Position numbers and translations under genes: made by a program. A DNA stretch of 64,000 bases from Talaromyces rugulosus (taxonomy: Eukaryota; Ascomycota; Eurotiomycetes; Eurotiales; Trichocomaceae): NCBI RefSeq assembly GCF_013368755.1, contig NC_049561.1, positions 6,758,001 to 6,822,000 of the forward strand, read 5' to 3'. Positions 1-10,569 of the stretch are shown here, one piece after another (positions within the stretch are counted from its first letter, which is position 1; each line of letters starts with the position of its first letter). The notes beneath the pieces were generated by a model. That model was not told where the DNA came from and ran no database searches. It saw nothing but the letters and a program-made list of their open reading frames with translations.

Positions 1-2
1 CT

Positions 3-884
3 TTTGAAAATTTGAAGGCCGTCGCTAGTGGTATGCCACTCCCCAAATTCGTGAACGAGCCGGATTATGTTGGTGCTATCACAGGAGTTCCTGTGGAGGT
101 CATTAAGTGTGAGACAAATGACCTTGTAGTGCCGGCACAGTCTGAGGTAGTTCTCGAAGGAACTATCTCCGCAAACGAGACGGCGCTTGAAGGGCCCATG
201 GGAGAATATCACGGTTTTATCTTCCCAGACAAAAAATCGCCCCAGCCGGTAATGACAGTCAACGCGATTACCTATCGGAGCAACCCCATCGTTCCTATTA
301 GTGTGGCAGGTCGTTCTCCAGACGAAACTCATACCGTTTGGGCTTTATCGATCTGCGCTGAAATTCTCGACTTGTTGCAGCAGGCAGACCTACCAATCAC
401 CAAGGCCTGGTGCCCGTACGAATCCCAGGCAATCTGGTACGTGGTCCAGGTCGATCGGAAGAGGCTTGTGGAAATGAATACCACGCCTGAGACATTCTGC
501 CGCCAACTCGGGGAGGTTGTTTTCTCGTCTAAGCCTGGTCGATTTGTGCCAAAGATCTTCGTCGTTGGCGACAATATCGATCCTAGTGATTTGCACGAGG
601 TCGTTTGGGCTGAAGCGACCAAGTCCCAGCCACAAGACAGCGACTTCTTCTTTGTGGGAAATTATCCAACCTACACTTTAGTGCCGTACGCCACCCACGG
701 TCTTAACCCTCACGAGCCGCAAGCCAAGGTTGTCAAATTGTGCATGTTGCCTGCAGAATTCGAGACGTTGGACCGTCCTTGGGTTGAAGCTTCTTTTCGT
801 GCATCTTACCCGGAAGAAATCAAGAGAAAAGTCCTGGATAACTGGCGGGCATACGGGTTTGGAGAAAATACTATGAATATTTAA
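3..884 (+). CDS. UbiD/Fdc1-family prenylated-FMN decarboxylase, C-terminal part (5' cut by window edge)
   Basis: The frame is open from the left edge to the TAA at 882-884, so only the C-terminal ~294 residues are present. The family (Fdc1, UbiD) decarboxylates cinnamic, ferulic or sorbic acid-type acrylic acids with a prenylated flavin cofactor. Seen here is the conserved stretch EGPMGEYHG, whose two glutamates (about residues 60 and 65 of the visible ORF) are five apart, like the E277/E282 pair of Aspergillus niger Fdc1. Also present are the MPLP stretch and a PISVAGRSPDETH region typical of the family. The catalytic arginine lies in the missing N-terminal part. No UbiX/Pad1-type flavin prenyltransferase, which is often adjacent, is visible downstream. 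Family is confident; substrate is not. Confidence 0.88.
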   Translation, partial: FENLKAVASGMPLPKFVNEPDYVGAITGVPVEVIKCETNDLVVPAQSEVVLEGTISANETALEGPMGEYHGFIFPDKKSPQPVMTVNAITYRSNPIVPISVAGRSPDETHTVWALSICAEILDLLQQADLPITKAWCPYESQAIWYVVQVDRKRLVEMNTTPETFCRQLGEVVFSSKPGRFVPKIFVVGDNIDPSDLHEVVWAEATKSQPQDSDFFFVGNYPTYTLVPYATHGLNPHEPQAKVVKLCMLPAEFETLDRPWVEASFRASYPEEIKRKVLDNWRAYGFGENTMNI

Positions 885-1124
885 GCATCAGGAGAATCAG
901 GGCTCACATCACGTTTGATAAATAGAGACTAGAGCTCTAATAAACAAATATGCAATTCAATTGGTGTTATAAACCCTCATGAGAATCTTGTATTCTGCTT
1001 TGGTGCTGCTGTTTCGTATGGTGCAAGATTGAGCATAATGTACAGCACCACAACACCATTAACTTAAATTCTTGGGCATACACAACACCCCAATCATAAG
1101 AACGACCGCAAATGCAGCGAACCC

Positions 1125-1487
1125 ATGGTGGCTCATATGTACTACTCCTTTGAAGGCGATGCGATCCCTCTGGAGAAGCAGTCAGCAAGAATCGCCACAG
1201 TAGTGTATCAACATGAGTCGAAGAAGGCAGAGCCCACTCCGTGTTGGAATGATGCAAAAGTGAGTCAAAACATTTTTGATGCCAACCTTCTCAACACCAG
1301 TGCTAATAACTTTTGGGGATGTAACAAATTTGTGGAGAATATACATGTCAGGGCTATCGACCCAGACATTGATCCGGAGGACGACGTTTTAGCAGATCTT
1401 GCCAGAGGAGTAGCAAACAATGATCAGATCCAAACCTGTGGCAGTATTAGGGATTTCTGGACTTCGTGGATGGCCTGCTTGTGTTAA
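1125..1487 (+). pseudogene. Possible relic of a transporter gene, uncertain
   Basis: A 120-codon ORF starting with ATG and ending in TAA. Its middle (SQNIFDANLLNT, then FVENIHVRAIDPDIDP and DVLADLARGV) loosely resembles the late-helix and loop region of 14-TM drug-exporter MFS proteins. There are no flanking membrane segments in the same frame. On the opposite strand at about 1075-1135 a short stretch reads like one hydrophobic helix ending in a stop. Both look like decayed coding DNA in a gene-poor gap. It could equally be a chance ORF; I do not assign a function. Confidence 0.22.
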
Positions 1488-3836
1488 ATGCTGAAGTCAA
1501 AGAGATAGGCACTTAGCTCCTACTGTATCAGTCGCAGGCAACCATACTAGATAGGTTGGGAGCAGGTTCAATTGGTGCGATTCTCGCGCATTTTGTCTAT
1601 GTTAAATTATCGATTATTTGTCATATATCAAAGGCATACTTGAGCTGAATGTCTCTGTACTGCTTCTAAGGGCTGGTGCCTCAGACTAGGAAAAGCCACT
1701 CTGCATAAAAAGCAGAAAGTGTCTTAAATCCTGATCAAACGTTACTGTACGTAAACAACACCGACAGACACTTGGTTTGAACATCAAGGTCACGAAAGTT
1801 GAGAGCGGACGTATGCTTACGAACTTTGTATCTTATTTTTTTTGTGTCCTGCTTCTAGTCGCTGTATTCGCAAACAATAATGCCATCACCCTAGAGCCAT
1901 ACTCCGCACTACTTGTAACTTGTATAAGCCTCACAACGATTGAGTTGCCTCAAACTGAATTCCTACTCTACTACATGGCTCCTAAAATTTTTCCTCGATA
2001 GGTTGATTCCAGTTCTCGTCTGTCTCCCCTAAGGAAAGTGCTAATCCGCAAAGATGAGGTGTGGAGGTCTGGAAATTCCCCAGCCAAGCTTCAAGTACGC
2101 TAAAGAGCTCGTGATCCCACCACTCACACTGATAGTGTAAGGATAAGTTGTCGGTTACGGTTAGAAACTCTAGGCTTCGAGGGAGACAATACTCTATTCG
2201 TTTAGTCATGTCCGCCGAAAATCCCATGAGGAATGTGAGGGGACGGTATTCGGTTATTCCCTTCAAGGAACCTTGAACAGTCCGGGGTTTACCTGCGCTT
2301 TAATTATACTTAGCATTGTCTCTGTCCAATAATAAATACTTTAAAGTTACTAAATTTGGAAATAAAAACAGAAACCTAGTTAATATAAGCTAGCAGGCAT
2401 TGACAATCAACTTCGTCGCTAGCGGTCTAAAAAAGAGTCGTCTAAGTCATTAAAATAACCCGAAAACTCATCATCTGTCGTTTTATCATCATCTGAGCAC
2501 TAGTTGGGAACTTGTCCAGTGTTTCTTTCTATTTAGATGAGATTATGTATTGTTCCTCATAAGCTGCGCGTACCACAGCCCTTGCATGCCATTCGAAAAT
2601 AGCCGGGTGCCAGACGATAAAGAATCAGCATATAGACCTTATTGCTGATTTTGACCTTATCTTGGGGCTCCGATTGTAGCTCTAGAAACAAAAGTCGAAA
2701 AGCCGCATCATGTGCTGCGGATTTATTGCCCTCGATAGGCTGATAATCATTATAATCAAGCTTGCAGGACCGAAGGTCGACAAACACTTTATTGATTGAT
2801 TTTCGCTCGAGCACATCAACTTTGTGGAAACGATCTGAGCGAGAGATCTCGGCCACCTTAATGGAAATAATCATGCCGGGCTACCTCGTAAATCCGCATA
2901 AGGGGAGCGATGGTGTTAGAAGGGCCCCGGGGCTACTGTCATCTTATTTGTACAAACTCAGAGCAGATCCAGATTATCAGAAAGTCCGCGAAATCCTTTA
3001 CGTCAACACTCCCCAAGCCACTTCATGGATATTTTGAAAGGGTGATGGGAGTCCCTTGGAGCGGCATACGGGTGAGTATGCACCCCTACCTTTTCCAATG
3101 TTAAATTTGAACGCGGTATCTACACTGGCTTTGTGTCACCTACAGCAAGGGGTACTATTGAATCACCAGTAGGAGCGCCTGCGGGATGAATACCCAACAG
3201 ATTCATTTCTAGGAAACGGCGCCTATTGGTGAATCAGAATGTCTGGGATGGTTATGAAGACAGTATTTGCGAGAATATGCTGAATTAAGGGGTTGGGCGT
3301 CGCGTTGCTGTCCCTGGGTATTGAAATATTGAGACAGATACGCACGCCCCTTGCAGTCATACAATCGCTGACCTATATCGTGAACCAGAATAACATGCCA
3401 GAGACATTCGCAGTTGCAACTCCTTCCAGAATCTATCATTTCTATTTACCTGAGGCATTTTCTATACGTCATGGTTTTGATAGAATGCCCTAAAATAGAC
3501 ATGGTGGAATAGGGAAAAAGTAAATGAGCTTGGGCGATGGGCATACGCAAAAAGTGATTGCGATTCCATTTTGACTTGCCACACGCGCTATTTATTCGCT
3601 AAGAGTCTCTCTGTTTGCACCCTAGTATGGGTGTCTTCCCATAATCCCTCTTGCAGCCCTTATGCACATCTTTTATAGTTAAATGGAGGCTGGCCCACCT
3701 GTGCTATATTTTTCCCGTCACGACGCCCCTGAGAACACTGGCCTTTCTTTTAACCTCACCATTTTAAACCTATAGTCTATACCGCTTCCCCTTATCTAAG
3801 AAATCTTTGGATTACTTGTCCACTACAGCACCTACT
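1488..3836. other. Gene-poor AT-rich interval
   Basis: No convincing gene. A 105-codon minus-strand ORF (2557-2874) has a protein-like composition but no recognisable motif, no start context and an overlapping antisense ORF, so it may be a fossil. Just before the next gene, 3700-3800 is pyrimidine-rich (CCGCTTCCCCTTATC), as in fungal core promoters. Confidence 0.5.
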
Positions 3837-4385
3837 ATGGGATACCTAAGAAATGCAACAAGTCCAATTATTGATTTTGGACAGACAGTTTTTCGAGAAC
3901 ATACAACCGCCTTAGCTGTTGGTAGTACGGGGCTTGCCCTCGCTACAGCACCGATCACCGGCCCTGCATTATTAGGTGCTATTGGTTTCAGCACTTCGGG
4001 ACCTGTTGTGGCTTCTCTTGCTGCAGCCTGGCAGTCTTCAATCGGAGTAGTTCAAGCTGGGAGTCTGTTTGCAACCTTACAGGGAGCTGCAATGGGAGGC
4101 GCTGCTGCAGGGACATTTACAACAGCCTCGAATATTGGGATTGGGATGGTGGGATCTGCAGCAGTAGGAATTAAATGGAAACATAATAGTAAACATCCTG
4201 GTCAAACTGGAGAAGTTGGTATTGAATCAATTCCTGCTTGTATGTTGCTCAATGCTAACATGGACAAATATAAAATTCAACTAGCTGAGGATGACGAGGA
4301 CATGGCATACTGTCCACAAAGTCGAGATGTAGATGATTCTCTAGGCACAGAGCTCGCGAAATTCCTCAAGATCGACATATCCTGA
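3837..4385 (+). CDS. IFI6/IFI27-like (interferon-induced 6-16 family) small membrane protein
   Basis: The ATG at 3837 gives 182 aa; the open frame extends slightly upstream but without another ATG. Residues about 25-115 form a continuous Gly/Ala/Ser-rich hydrophobic block (pieces such as GSTGLALATAPITGPALLGA and GAAMGGAAAGTF) with 2-3 predicted membrane segments. This is the hallmark of the 6-16/IFI27 family (Pfam Ifi-6-16), which in animals is mitochondrial or ER-associated and tied to apoptosis control. A hydrophilic acidic tail follows (EDDEDMAY). Fungal members are uncharacterised. An upstream short exon is possible. The gene stands alone in a ~6 kb desert. Family call is from composition and pattern; function is unknown. 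Confidence 0.72.
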   Translation: MGYLRNATSPIIDFGQTVFREHTTALAVGSTGLALATAPITGPALLGAIGFSTSGPVVASLAAAWQSSIGVVQAGSLFATLQGAAMGGAAAGTFTTASNIGIGMVGSAAVGIKWKHNSKHPGQTGEVGIESIPACMLLNANMDKYKIQLAEDDEDMAYCPQSRDVDDSLGTELAKFLKIDIS

Positions 4386-7222
4386 GTTGTTCACGTTATT
4401 CTCTCACTCTGAAACATAACTGGCAAAAGTTAAAAGGGATAGTTATGGAAGAACTATTTTTCGAATGTTCTCTAACACGCCAAGACCCTTTTCCATAGTT
4501 TAAGAGACCGTCCAAAAGAATGGACAAGGAAAGTGAATGACAAGGGTGTATTGATGGGTCGAAGGGGAGGATACGGAGGCCTTAAGAAAATATGACACGC
4601 CCGTTTTTCTACCTAGAAAACAGAGTACATTGATTTTGATTAGTTAGCTTTCGTAGACCTCATTAGTCAGTTTTAAACTTTGTCTCGCCGACAAATTTAA
4701 TTTTCCCATTTTATCACCCGTGAATAAGACAAAATAAGCACCAAAATTTGACTTGTAGCTTTAAGATTCGTCATATTCATGTCTGAGTCAGCAAAGTGTG
4801 AATGCTTTAAAGCATTTTTATTTTTACATCACTATCGTGCTTATTACCCCTGTCATTTTTTTGGAATCAGTAAAGCATAAATGCATGTTTTTTTTTAAGG
4901 CCACTATCATCATCATCCCTGTTATTTTTATTGAATCAGCAATATGAATACCTTGGGGCTTTTTTTTAACGTCAATTGCATAAGGTCTAAGTGTATCACC
5001 ACCCTTATTTTTGAGTCAGAAAAGGGTAAAGATTTTTAAGCATTTTTCCATTTTGACATCACCATTACAAATTCCGAGTGCTCATCAATCACCCTTGTCA
5101 GTCAACATAGTGACCTCAAATGCTGATGTGCGATTGATTTGTGATTGATGGTAGTTAAGTCAATGTTTATTACTATAGCCGACATTGAACAGGGGGGTTA
5201 TCAATTTGAGGGGTACGCGCATAAACTAATTGATACTCATATATATAAAATTAAAAATACATCAATAGATTGATCTTTGACATAGATCCGTCAACTGGTC
5301 TTAGCAGCATCTAGATGTCCGACTTCTGGATTTTCCAATCGGTCTAGTGCCTCGTAATTATCGCGCACTTCTCCTCTCTTGTCCTATTTTAATATTTTTC
5401 TCTTCTACCAGTAGTTTGGGCCGAGTGTCTATTAATAACATCAGGGTTGCTTCGTGAAAACTACCCAACCGGGCTTAGTGCACCCTCTGATCGAAGTGAG
5501 CTTATAAGCCCTGACTTAACGTCAATTGATTCGCAAACTTAATAACTTATTCCCTCGAATTTTTAGGGCATATCGTCTGAGCGATTAAATGCCAATAAAG
5601 TGTCTGCTATACCCAAGGGAGGAATACTTGTAACGTATGAACGCATAAATCCATTAGATTCGATGTAAGAGCGTTGAGTTATGCCTGTTTATAAATCGAA
5701 CTAGCTTGGCACTTGTAGTAAAGAGCACGTAGGATCCTGAGCGTTGCAGACCAAGCGCAGCGCGCCTGACCTTGCAAAGGTAGCTAGTGTGCTGTTCTAT
5801 CGGCGGTTTATTTCCTAATTATCCCGTAAAAAAACTACTATTGTGCTTGGGATTGGAAGAGGCTGAAATTATGATGGTTGATTGGTCGGAGTGGCATGGT
5901 CAGTGCCTAAGAACATTGAATTGGGGGCCACTGTGAGCAAGACATGGGCTGAAGCAATTGCGGCATTATTATAAATAATTAATCTAGGCAAAAAAATCCT
6001 TATTCCTGTCTAGTTCCCCTCGACGATAGGAGGTAGCACATGTAACGGACCAGCATATTTCTATACAGAATCAGTACATACAGTGGACAACAATATAAAG
6101 AATCAATACAAAAAGCACAGTGTAATTGGACAAGACGTTTAATTCATCTCGGAGATTGCTCTCTTATCCGCCGCTTCCGGTGCCCGAAACGCCGTCGGCC
6201 CCAAAGAGACTTTGATAGATCGCTCTGCTATCCTACAACAATAATGCTAAGCTTTAGACAAAGGAACCTAAAGTCAAATACTAAAAATATGGAAATTCAT
6301 AATCGCCTGACACTCTCCGAAAATTATATAATGCCAAAAATTCCCTGAGTAGGCAAAATGGCAGGGTAAATAGGTGATTTGAGAATGGAATATAGAGGGA
6401 TAGAACTGGTAGGAGCAATGGGGAGAAGTATGGCAGGAGGTGATAAAATACCTGTCTATATGGCTCTGATACATCGAGCCAGGATCGAGACAATATTCAT
6501 AGGCTGCTCGTTGGTACGTTCTAAAGGGGCTGCAACCTAAAATAGTTCTTATGTACGATCTAGGAATGCTACTACGATGACAAAAGAAACTAGGGAGTTA
6601 TTTGAGTTATCTAAAATAGCCAATATAGCGTGATCTTGAGAAAATATCTTATGCTTCTTAAGGAATAAATCATATGACTAGCCACCGCTTAGCGGAGGTA
6701 GCTGAGATAGGATCAGAGCTAAGTTGTTCAAGGGCTAGGGGAGCGTCATCAAAATTTGTCTATGAAGATGATCGAGGTCTTAAATTGGGTTGTGTTACTC
6801 TTAAATCCGAATCACTAGTACTAGTGTTAGCGGTCATCACCTAACTTGTGTACGACGAAGGTTGCAATGGATTCGGGCTCGGGTTCTAGAAATGCCCTTG
6901 TATGCACTAAATAACTCAAGAACGACCCCGTAGAATATGAATATAAGCAATAACTTTCCCAATGGAGTTTTTAGAAACAATCAACTAACTACTACCCACT
7001 TTGTTTCATTCTTTTAGTTTGCTTCTCAAGTGTGTTCGAATGATAACGACGATCAATTAAACAAGCACAAATGCATACCAGTGGGCATGAGTCAGTTTAA
7101 AAGTTCAAATACAGAAAACAGCTAAAGGACTTGTCGGCCTGGATTATCTCAAGTTGACCGATCTTTTGTTCTACAGTCACTACTCTCTCTAATTTTATCA
7201 TCAAGTATATCGTTAGCACATA
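4386..7222. other. 2.8-kb AT-rich gene desert
   Basis: Apart from the degenerate tandem repeats listed separately (4784-5104), I see no gene. Short T-runs, TA-rich stretches and many stops in every frame suggest old, decayed (possibly RIP-affected) sequence. The last ~150 bases act as the promoter side of the glycoside hydrolase at 7223, with a pyrimidine-rich stretch at about 7174-7196. Confidence 0.6.
4784..5104. repeat. Four degenerate tandem repeat units (~70-90 bp)
   Basis: Units begin near 4784, 4863, 4932 and 5012, each opening with (T)GARTCAG, then a purine-rich 'AAAG..TAAA/GAAT' part, a T-run (TTTTTAAG or GCATTTTT), and ending in ATCAC or ATCATC followed by CCCTGTTAT or CCCTTGTCA. 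Unit spacing is 79, 69 and 80 bp. They are clearly related but diverged, so the array is old. Confidence 0.6.
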
Positions 7223-9724
7223 ATGCGTGCAATTGGTTGGCAGGATATTGCTACACTAGCCGCTCTGGCTCTATCATTACAGAATGTCTCAGGAGCAGGC
7301 ACATCTTTCCTCAATCACACTGAGCTACTTGCTGATCTGGAGAATCCCGAATGGTTTGAGCAGAACATACCCTTTCTAGACCTCCCTACAAACCAATCGC
7401 AGATTCAGGATGTCTACTACTACCGCTGGGAAACTTACCGAGAACACCTTGTTTATACTGGGGCTCAGTATGGCTACATGACTAGTGAATTCCTGCAACC
7501 AGTCAGCTATGGTGCACCCTATGGTGGCGTCAATGCTGCGGCAGGCCACCATATCAATGAAGGACGATGGCTCCGTAACCTCCAATACGGCCAAGACGTG
7601 GTGAACTACTGGATTAATGGGCCGGGACAACTCAACAAACCGACTACCTCCCTTGATAATCCAGACACTAGCGACTGGGCACACGAGTACAGTTTCTGGG
7701 CTGCAAGCTCAGTTTGGCGGCAGTATATGGTAACTGGTGATAAGGCTTTTGTCGTCGGACAATTAGACAACCTCGTCAAGCAGTACCGCGGCTGGGACAA
7801 CCATTTCAACGATACCCTAGGCCTTTACTGGCAGTTCCCCGTCTGGGATGCAACTGAGTATAGTGCTGCCTCTTACAACTCAAGCGATCCGTACCATGGC
7901 GGCGCCGGCTTCCGTCCTACCATCAACGGCTATCAGTACGGTGATGCCCGAGCAATCGCGGAAATTGCCAACTTGGCAGGCAATTCGACGTTGGAGGACG
8001 AATACAATGGACGTGCTGATGCTCTCCAGAGAGCAATGCAGGCCAGACTATGGGACAGTGAGCTCCAGCACTTCATGCATATGGCCCGCGATGACAATCC
8101 TACTGGAGTGTTACTCACCTCGCGTGAGTTAATGGGCTTCATACCGTGGATGTTCAGTATGCCACAAGCATCCGATATTGTTGCCTTTGAGCAGCTGACG
8201 GACCTCCAGGGCTTTGCAGCCAACTACGGCCCAACGACGCTCGAACGACGCAGTCAATTATTCATGTACCAAGCCAGTTCCTGCTGTCGGTGGGATGGGC
8301 CCTCCTGGCCCTATGAAACAGCGCAGATCCTGACTGCTGTTGAAAACGTGCTCAATGATTATCCACCACAGCAGTATATTTCTGCGGCCGACTATATAAC
8401 GCTTCTTCAGAACTATGCCGCGACCCAGTTCAAGAACGGTCAGCCATATGTCGCCGAGGCTCATGATCCCGATGCGGACAAATGGATCTACGATTCTGAG
8501 GATCATAGTGAGGATTATAACCATTCCACTTTCGTCGACAACGTTATAGCCGGGCTCATCGGCTTGCGGGCACAGCCAAATGACACGGTAATAGTTAACC
8601 CCCTAGCGCCGTCCTCATGGGATCACTTTGCTCTGGAGAACGTGGCATACCATGGCCACAATGTGACTATCATGTGGGATAGTTCTGGGTCATCGTACAA
8701 CCAGGGTCAGGGATTCAAGGTCTACGTTGACGGACAGCTCCGCAGTAACCGTACCACTATAGGTTTGCTCACAGTCAACGTCGGCCCCGTTGTTCCCCAG
8801 ACTATCAACCCACTGGTCAATATCGTTGCCAACGGCCAAAAATTCCCTCTTGGAACGACACCATTTGCTTCTTTTACCTTTCAAACCGACAATGTCTGGA
8901 ATGCTGTTGACGGTATCATTTGGCGTACCGAGATCCCTGAGAATACCCGTTGGACTTCATACTCTAGTCCAAACGGAGAGGACTCCTTTGGCGTCGATTT
9001 CCAGCGCCCCCAAGCTGTTTCCGATGTTAGACTGTATTTCTATTATGACAATATTGGCGTACATCTACCTGCTAGTTTCGATCTCCAGTACTGGACGGGA
9101 ACCACCTGGACGACTATTCCGAATCAACAGGTTGATGTATCCTCTTCCACTTCGAACACCCAGACTACAATCACTTTCCCGACGGTTATTACCTCAAAAC
9201 TGCAAGTTGTCGCCCCCAATCCTGGCTCTGGGAATGGCTGGGGTCTTTCCGAGTTCGAGGTGTGGGCGCCGGCGATCTTTGAGTTGCAAAACAATAATAG
9301 CGCGAAGCTTATGGGTGTGGAAAATGAGTCAAAATCAAACAATGCGGCGATACAGCAGTACGAGGACAATGGAACCACTGATCATCTCTGGCAATTTATA
9401 CGCACCACTGGTGGCTGGTACAAGATCATGAACCAAAACAGCGGCCTCCTACTAAGCGTACAGGACATGTCCACTTCCGACAGTGCTGCTCTCCAACAGT
9501 ACCAGGATAGTGGAATGGAAGATCAACTCTGGCGAGTAGAATCACAAGGCAGTGGTCTATTCCTCATCAGGAACAAGCATAGTGGGCTTGTTGTGGGCGT
9601 CGATGGTGAGTCGATGGACAACAGTGCCAATGTCGTTCAGTTCGAAGATACCGGAACCAAAGATCACTTATGGAGTATACTTCCAGCAGTTCCCGTCAGT
9701 GAGTTAAATAGCACTCTCAATTGA
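7223..9724 (+). CDS. Secreted six-hairpin glycoside hydrolase with discoidin-like and ricin-B-type lectin domains
   Basis: Single exon of 833 aa from ATG 7223 to TGA. A signal peptide (residues 1 to ~24) precedes an (alpha/alpha)6-type catalytic region (about 40-460) with PYGGVNAAAGHH, YQFPVWD-like and CCRWDGPSWPYETAQ stretches, resembling MGH1-like/GH63-related hydrolases. A short beta domain follows (~460-530), then a discoidin/F5-8C-like domain (~545-690; WNAVDG, TRWTSYSSPN, LYFYYDN). Last come three ~45-residue repeats (about 691-822), each ending in a Q.x.W-type motif (DHLWQF, DQLWRV, DHLWSI), typical of ricin-B/CBM13 lectins. Many N-glycosylation sequons fit secretion. It probably trims plant or microbial polysaccharide while anchored by the lectin; substrate and exact GH family cannot be told from sequence alone. 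The nearby GH27 gene fits a carbohydrate-scavenging role. Confidence 0.8.
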   Translation: MRAIGWQDIATLAALALSLQNVSGAGTSFLNHTELLADLENPEWFEQNIPFLDLPTNQSQIQDVYYYRWETYREHLVYTGAQYGYMTSEFLQPVSYGAPYGGVNAAAGHHINEGRWLRNLQYGQDVVNYWINGPGQLNKPTTSLDNPDTSDWAHEYSFWAASSVWRQYMVTGDKAFVVGQLDNLVKQYRGWDNHFNDTLGLYWQFPVWDATEYSAASYNSSDPYHGGAGFRPTINGYQYGDARAIAEIANLAGNSTLEDEYNGRADALQRAMQARLWDSELQHFMHMARDDNPTGVLLTSRELMGFIPWMFSMPQASDIVAFEQLTDLQGFAANYGPTTLERRSQLFMYQASSCCRWDGPSWPYETAQILTAVENVLNDYPPQQYISAADYITLLQNYAATQFKNGQPYVAEAHDPDADKWIYDSEDHSEDYNHSTFVDNVIAGLIGLRAQPNDTVIVNPLAPSSWDHFALENVAYHGHNVTIMWDSSGSSYNQGQGFKVYVDGQLRSNRTTIGLLTVNVGPVVPQTINPLVNIVANGQKFPLGTTPFASFTFQTDNVWNAVDGIIWRTEIPENTRWTSYSSPNGEDSFGVDFQRPQAVSDVRLYFYYDNIGVHLPASFDLQYWTGTTWTTIPNQQVDVSSSTSNTQTTITFPTVITSKLQVVAPNPGSGNGWGLSEFEVWAPAIFELQNNNSAKLMGVENESKSNNAAIQQYEDNGTTDHLWQFIRTTGGWYKIMNQNSGLLLSVQDMSTSDSAALQQYQDSGMEDQLWRVESQGSGLFLIRNKHSGLVVGVDGESMDNSANVVQFEDTGTKDHLWSILPAVPVSELNSTLN

Positions 9725-10079
9725 TGGATTAAACACACCTACCCACAACCGATTATCCTTCTCTACATGTATAGTTTATTTTCGTATGAATTTAGACAAC
9801 TTCTCAGAATATGGATTACGTGATTGTGCAGCAAACCCATTATCTCCAAGTCACGGTAAACATACGACTATTTTGAACTAACCAAAGTATTGAAATCGAG
9901 CTTTTAATCGGTATAAGAGTATATAGACAGATCAATATGCAGCCAATGGCTATTTTGTACGTAACCGCGGTTCATGTTTCTTTCAAATGGTGGGAGGGGA
10001 ATACGGTCTGTGTATAGAAAATGAAAATAGAGACAATTTAGTTTTATGAAGGCGGTCCCGTTCTTTTACTAAGATAGAG

Positions 10080-10082
<3 letters not shown>

Positions 10083-10115
<33 letters not shown>
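10083..10115 (+). repeat. Poly-A homopolymer (33 A)
   Basis: An uninterrupted run of 33 adenines, by far the longest homopolymer in the window. It could be the tail of an old retroposed copy whose body lies to its left, or simple slippage expansion. No target-site duplication was found by eye. Confidence 0.9.
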
Positions 10116-10117
<2 letters not shown>

Positions 10118-10322
10118 AGAAGGCAATGTCTCCTCACGTCTGAACGACAACGTGTCTTCCAAATTCTGGAGCGCCGGGCTGAAGATATCGCCAGAAGCCA
10201 AGTGCAAGGCGTCGATGTAGGTGATGTAGATCTAAATGAGATTAAATTATGACATGTTGGACCCGTTGCGTGTTGTCGTAGATAGGTATGCTGCTGTTGC
10301 GTTTTTCACTAATATACGAAGT

Positions 10323-10360
10323 AATGGCATCTGCTACCCAGTAAGGGTAGCAATGCCATT
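10323..10360. repeat. Hairpin: AATGGCAT..GCTACCC / GGGTAGC.ATGCCATT
   Basis: A left arm (10323-10339) and right arm (10345-10360) pair over 15 bp with a small internal bulge and the 5-nt loop AGTAA. It lies ~210 bp downstream of the lipase stop, close to a perfect 14-bp palindrome CTTCAATATTGAAG at 10387-10400. It could be a transcription-end structure or the remnant of a small inverted-repeat element. Confidence 0.6.
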
Positions 10361-10569
10361 TATATTGAATGTCAATACTGATAACACTTCAATATTGAAG
10401 AAATTTTGCGTAGAAACATTGAACAATGTTAAATATTGTTGCTACCTAAGATCAATTATTTCCAAATGCTTTACATTGCAATTGATCACGATGTTAGTTT
10501 TACATGTATTCGGCCAACAAAACATATACATATATATAGAAGAAGAGATTTCTTCAAAATTTTTTTACT

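Larger units (their letters stand above)
9725..10569. other. Intergenic region with poly-A tract, coding-like fragment and small inverted repeats
   Basis: Convergent gap between the hydrolase (plus) and the lipase (minus). It contains a 33-bp A run (10083-10115), a GC-richer patch (10116-10240) that reads as ~39 coherent codons on the minus strand (ALHLASGDIFSPALQNLEDT) without a start or partner exon, and a cluster of small inverted repeats (10323-10440). No functional gene is supported. Confidence 0.5.

Noticed and set aside
8790..9431. 213-codon plus-strand ORF in another frame of the hydrolase
   Set aside because: Overlapping frame inside a clear coding exon, no motif.
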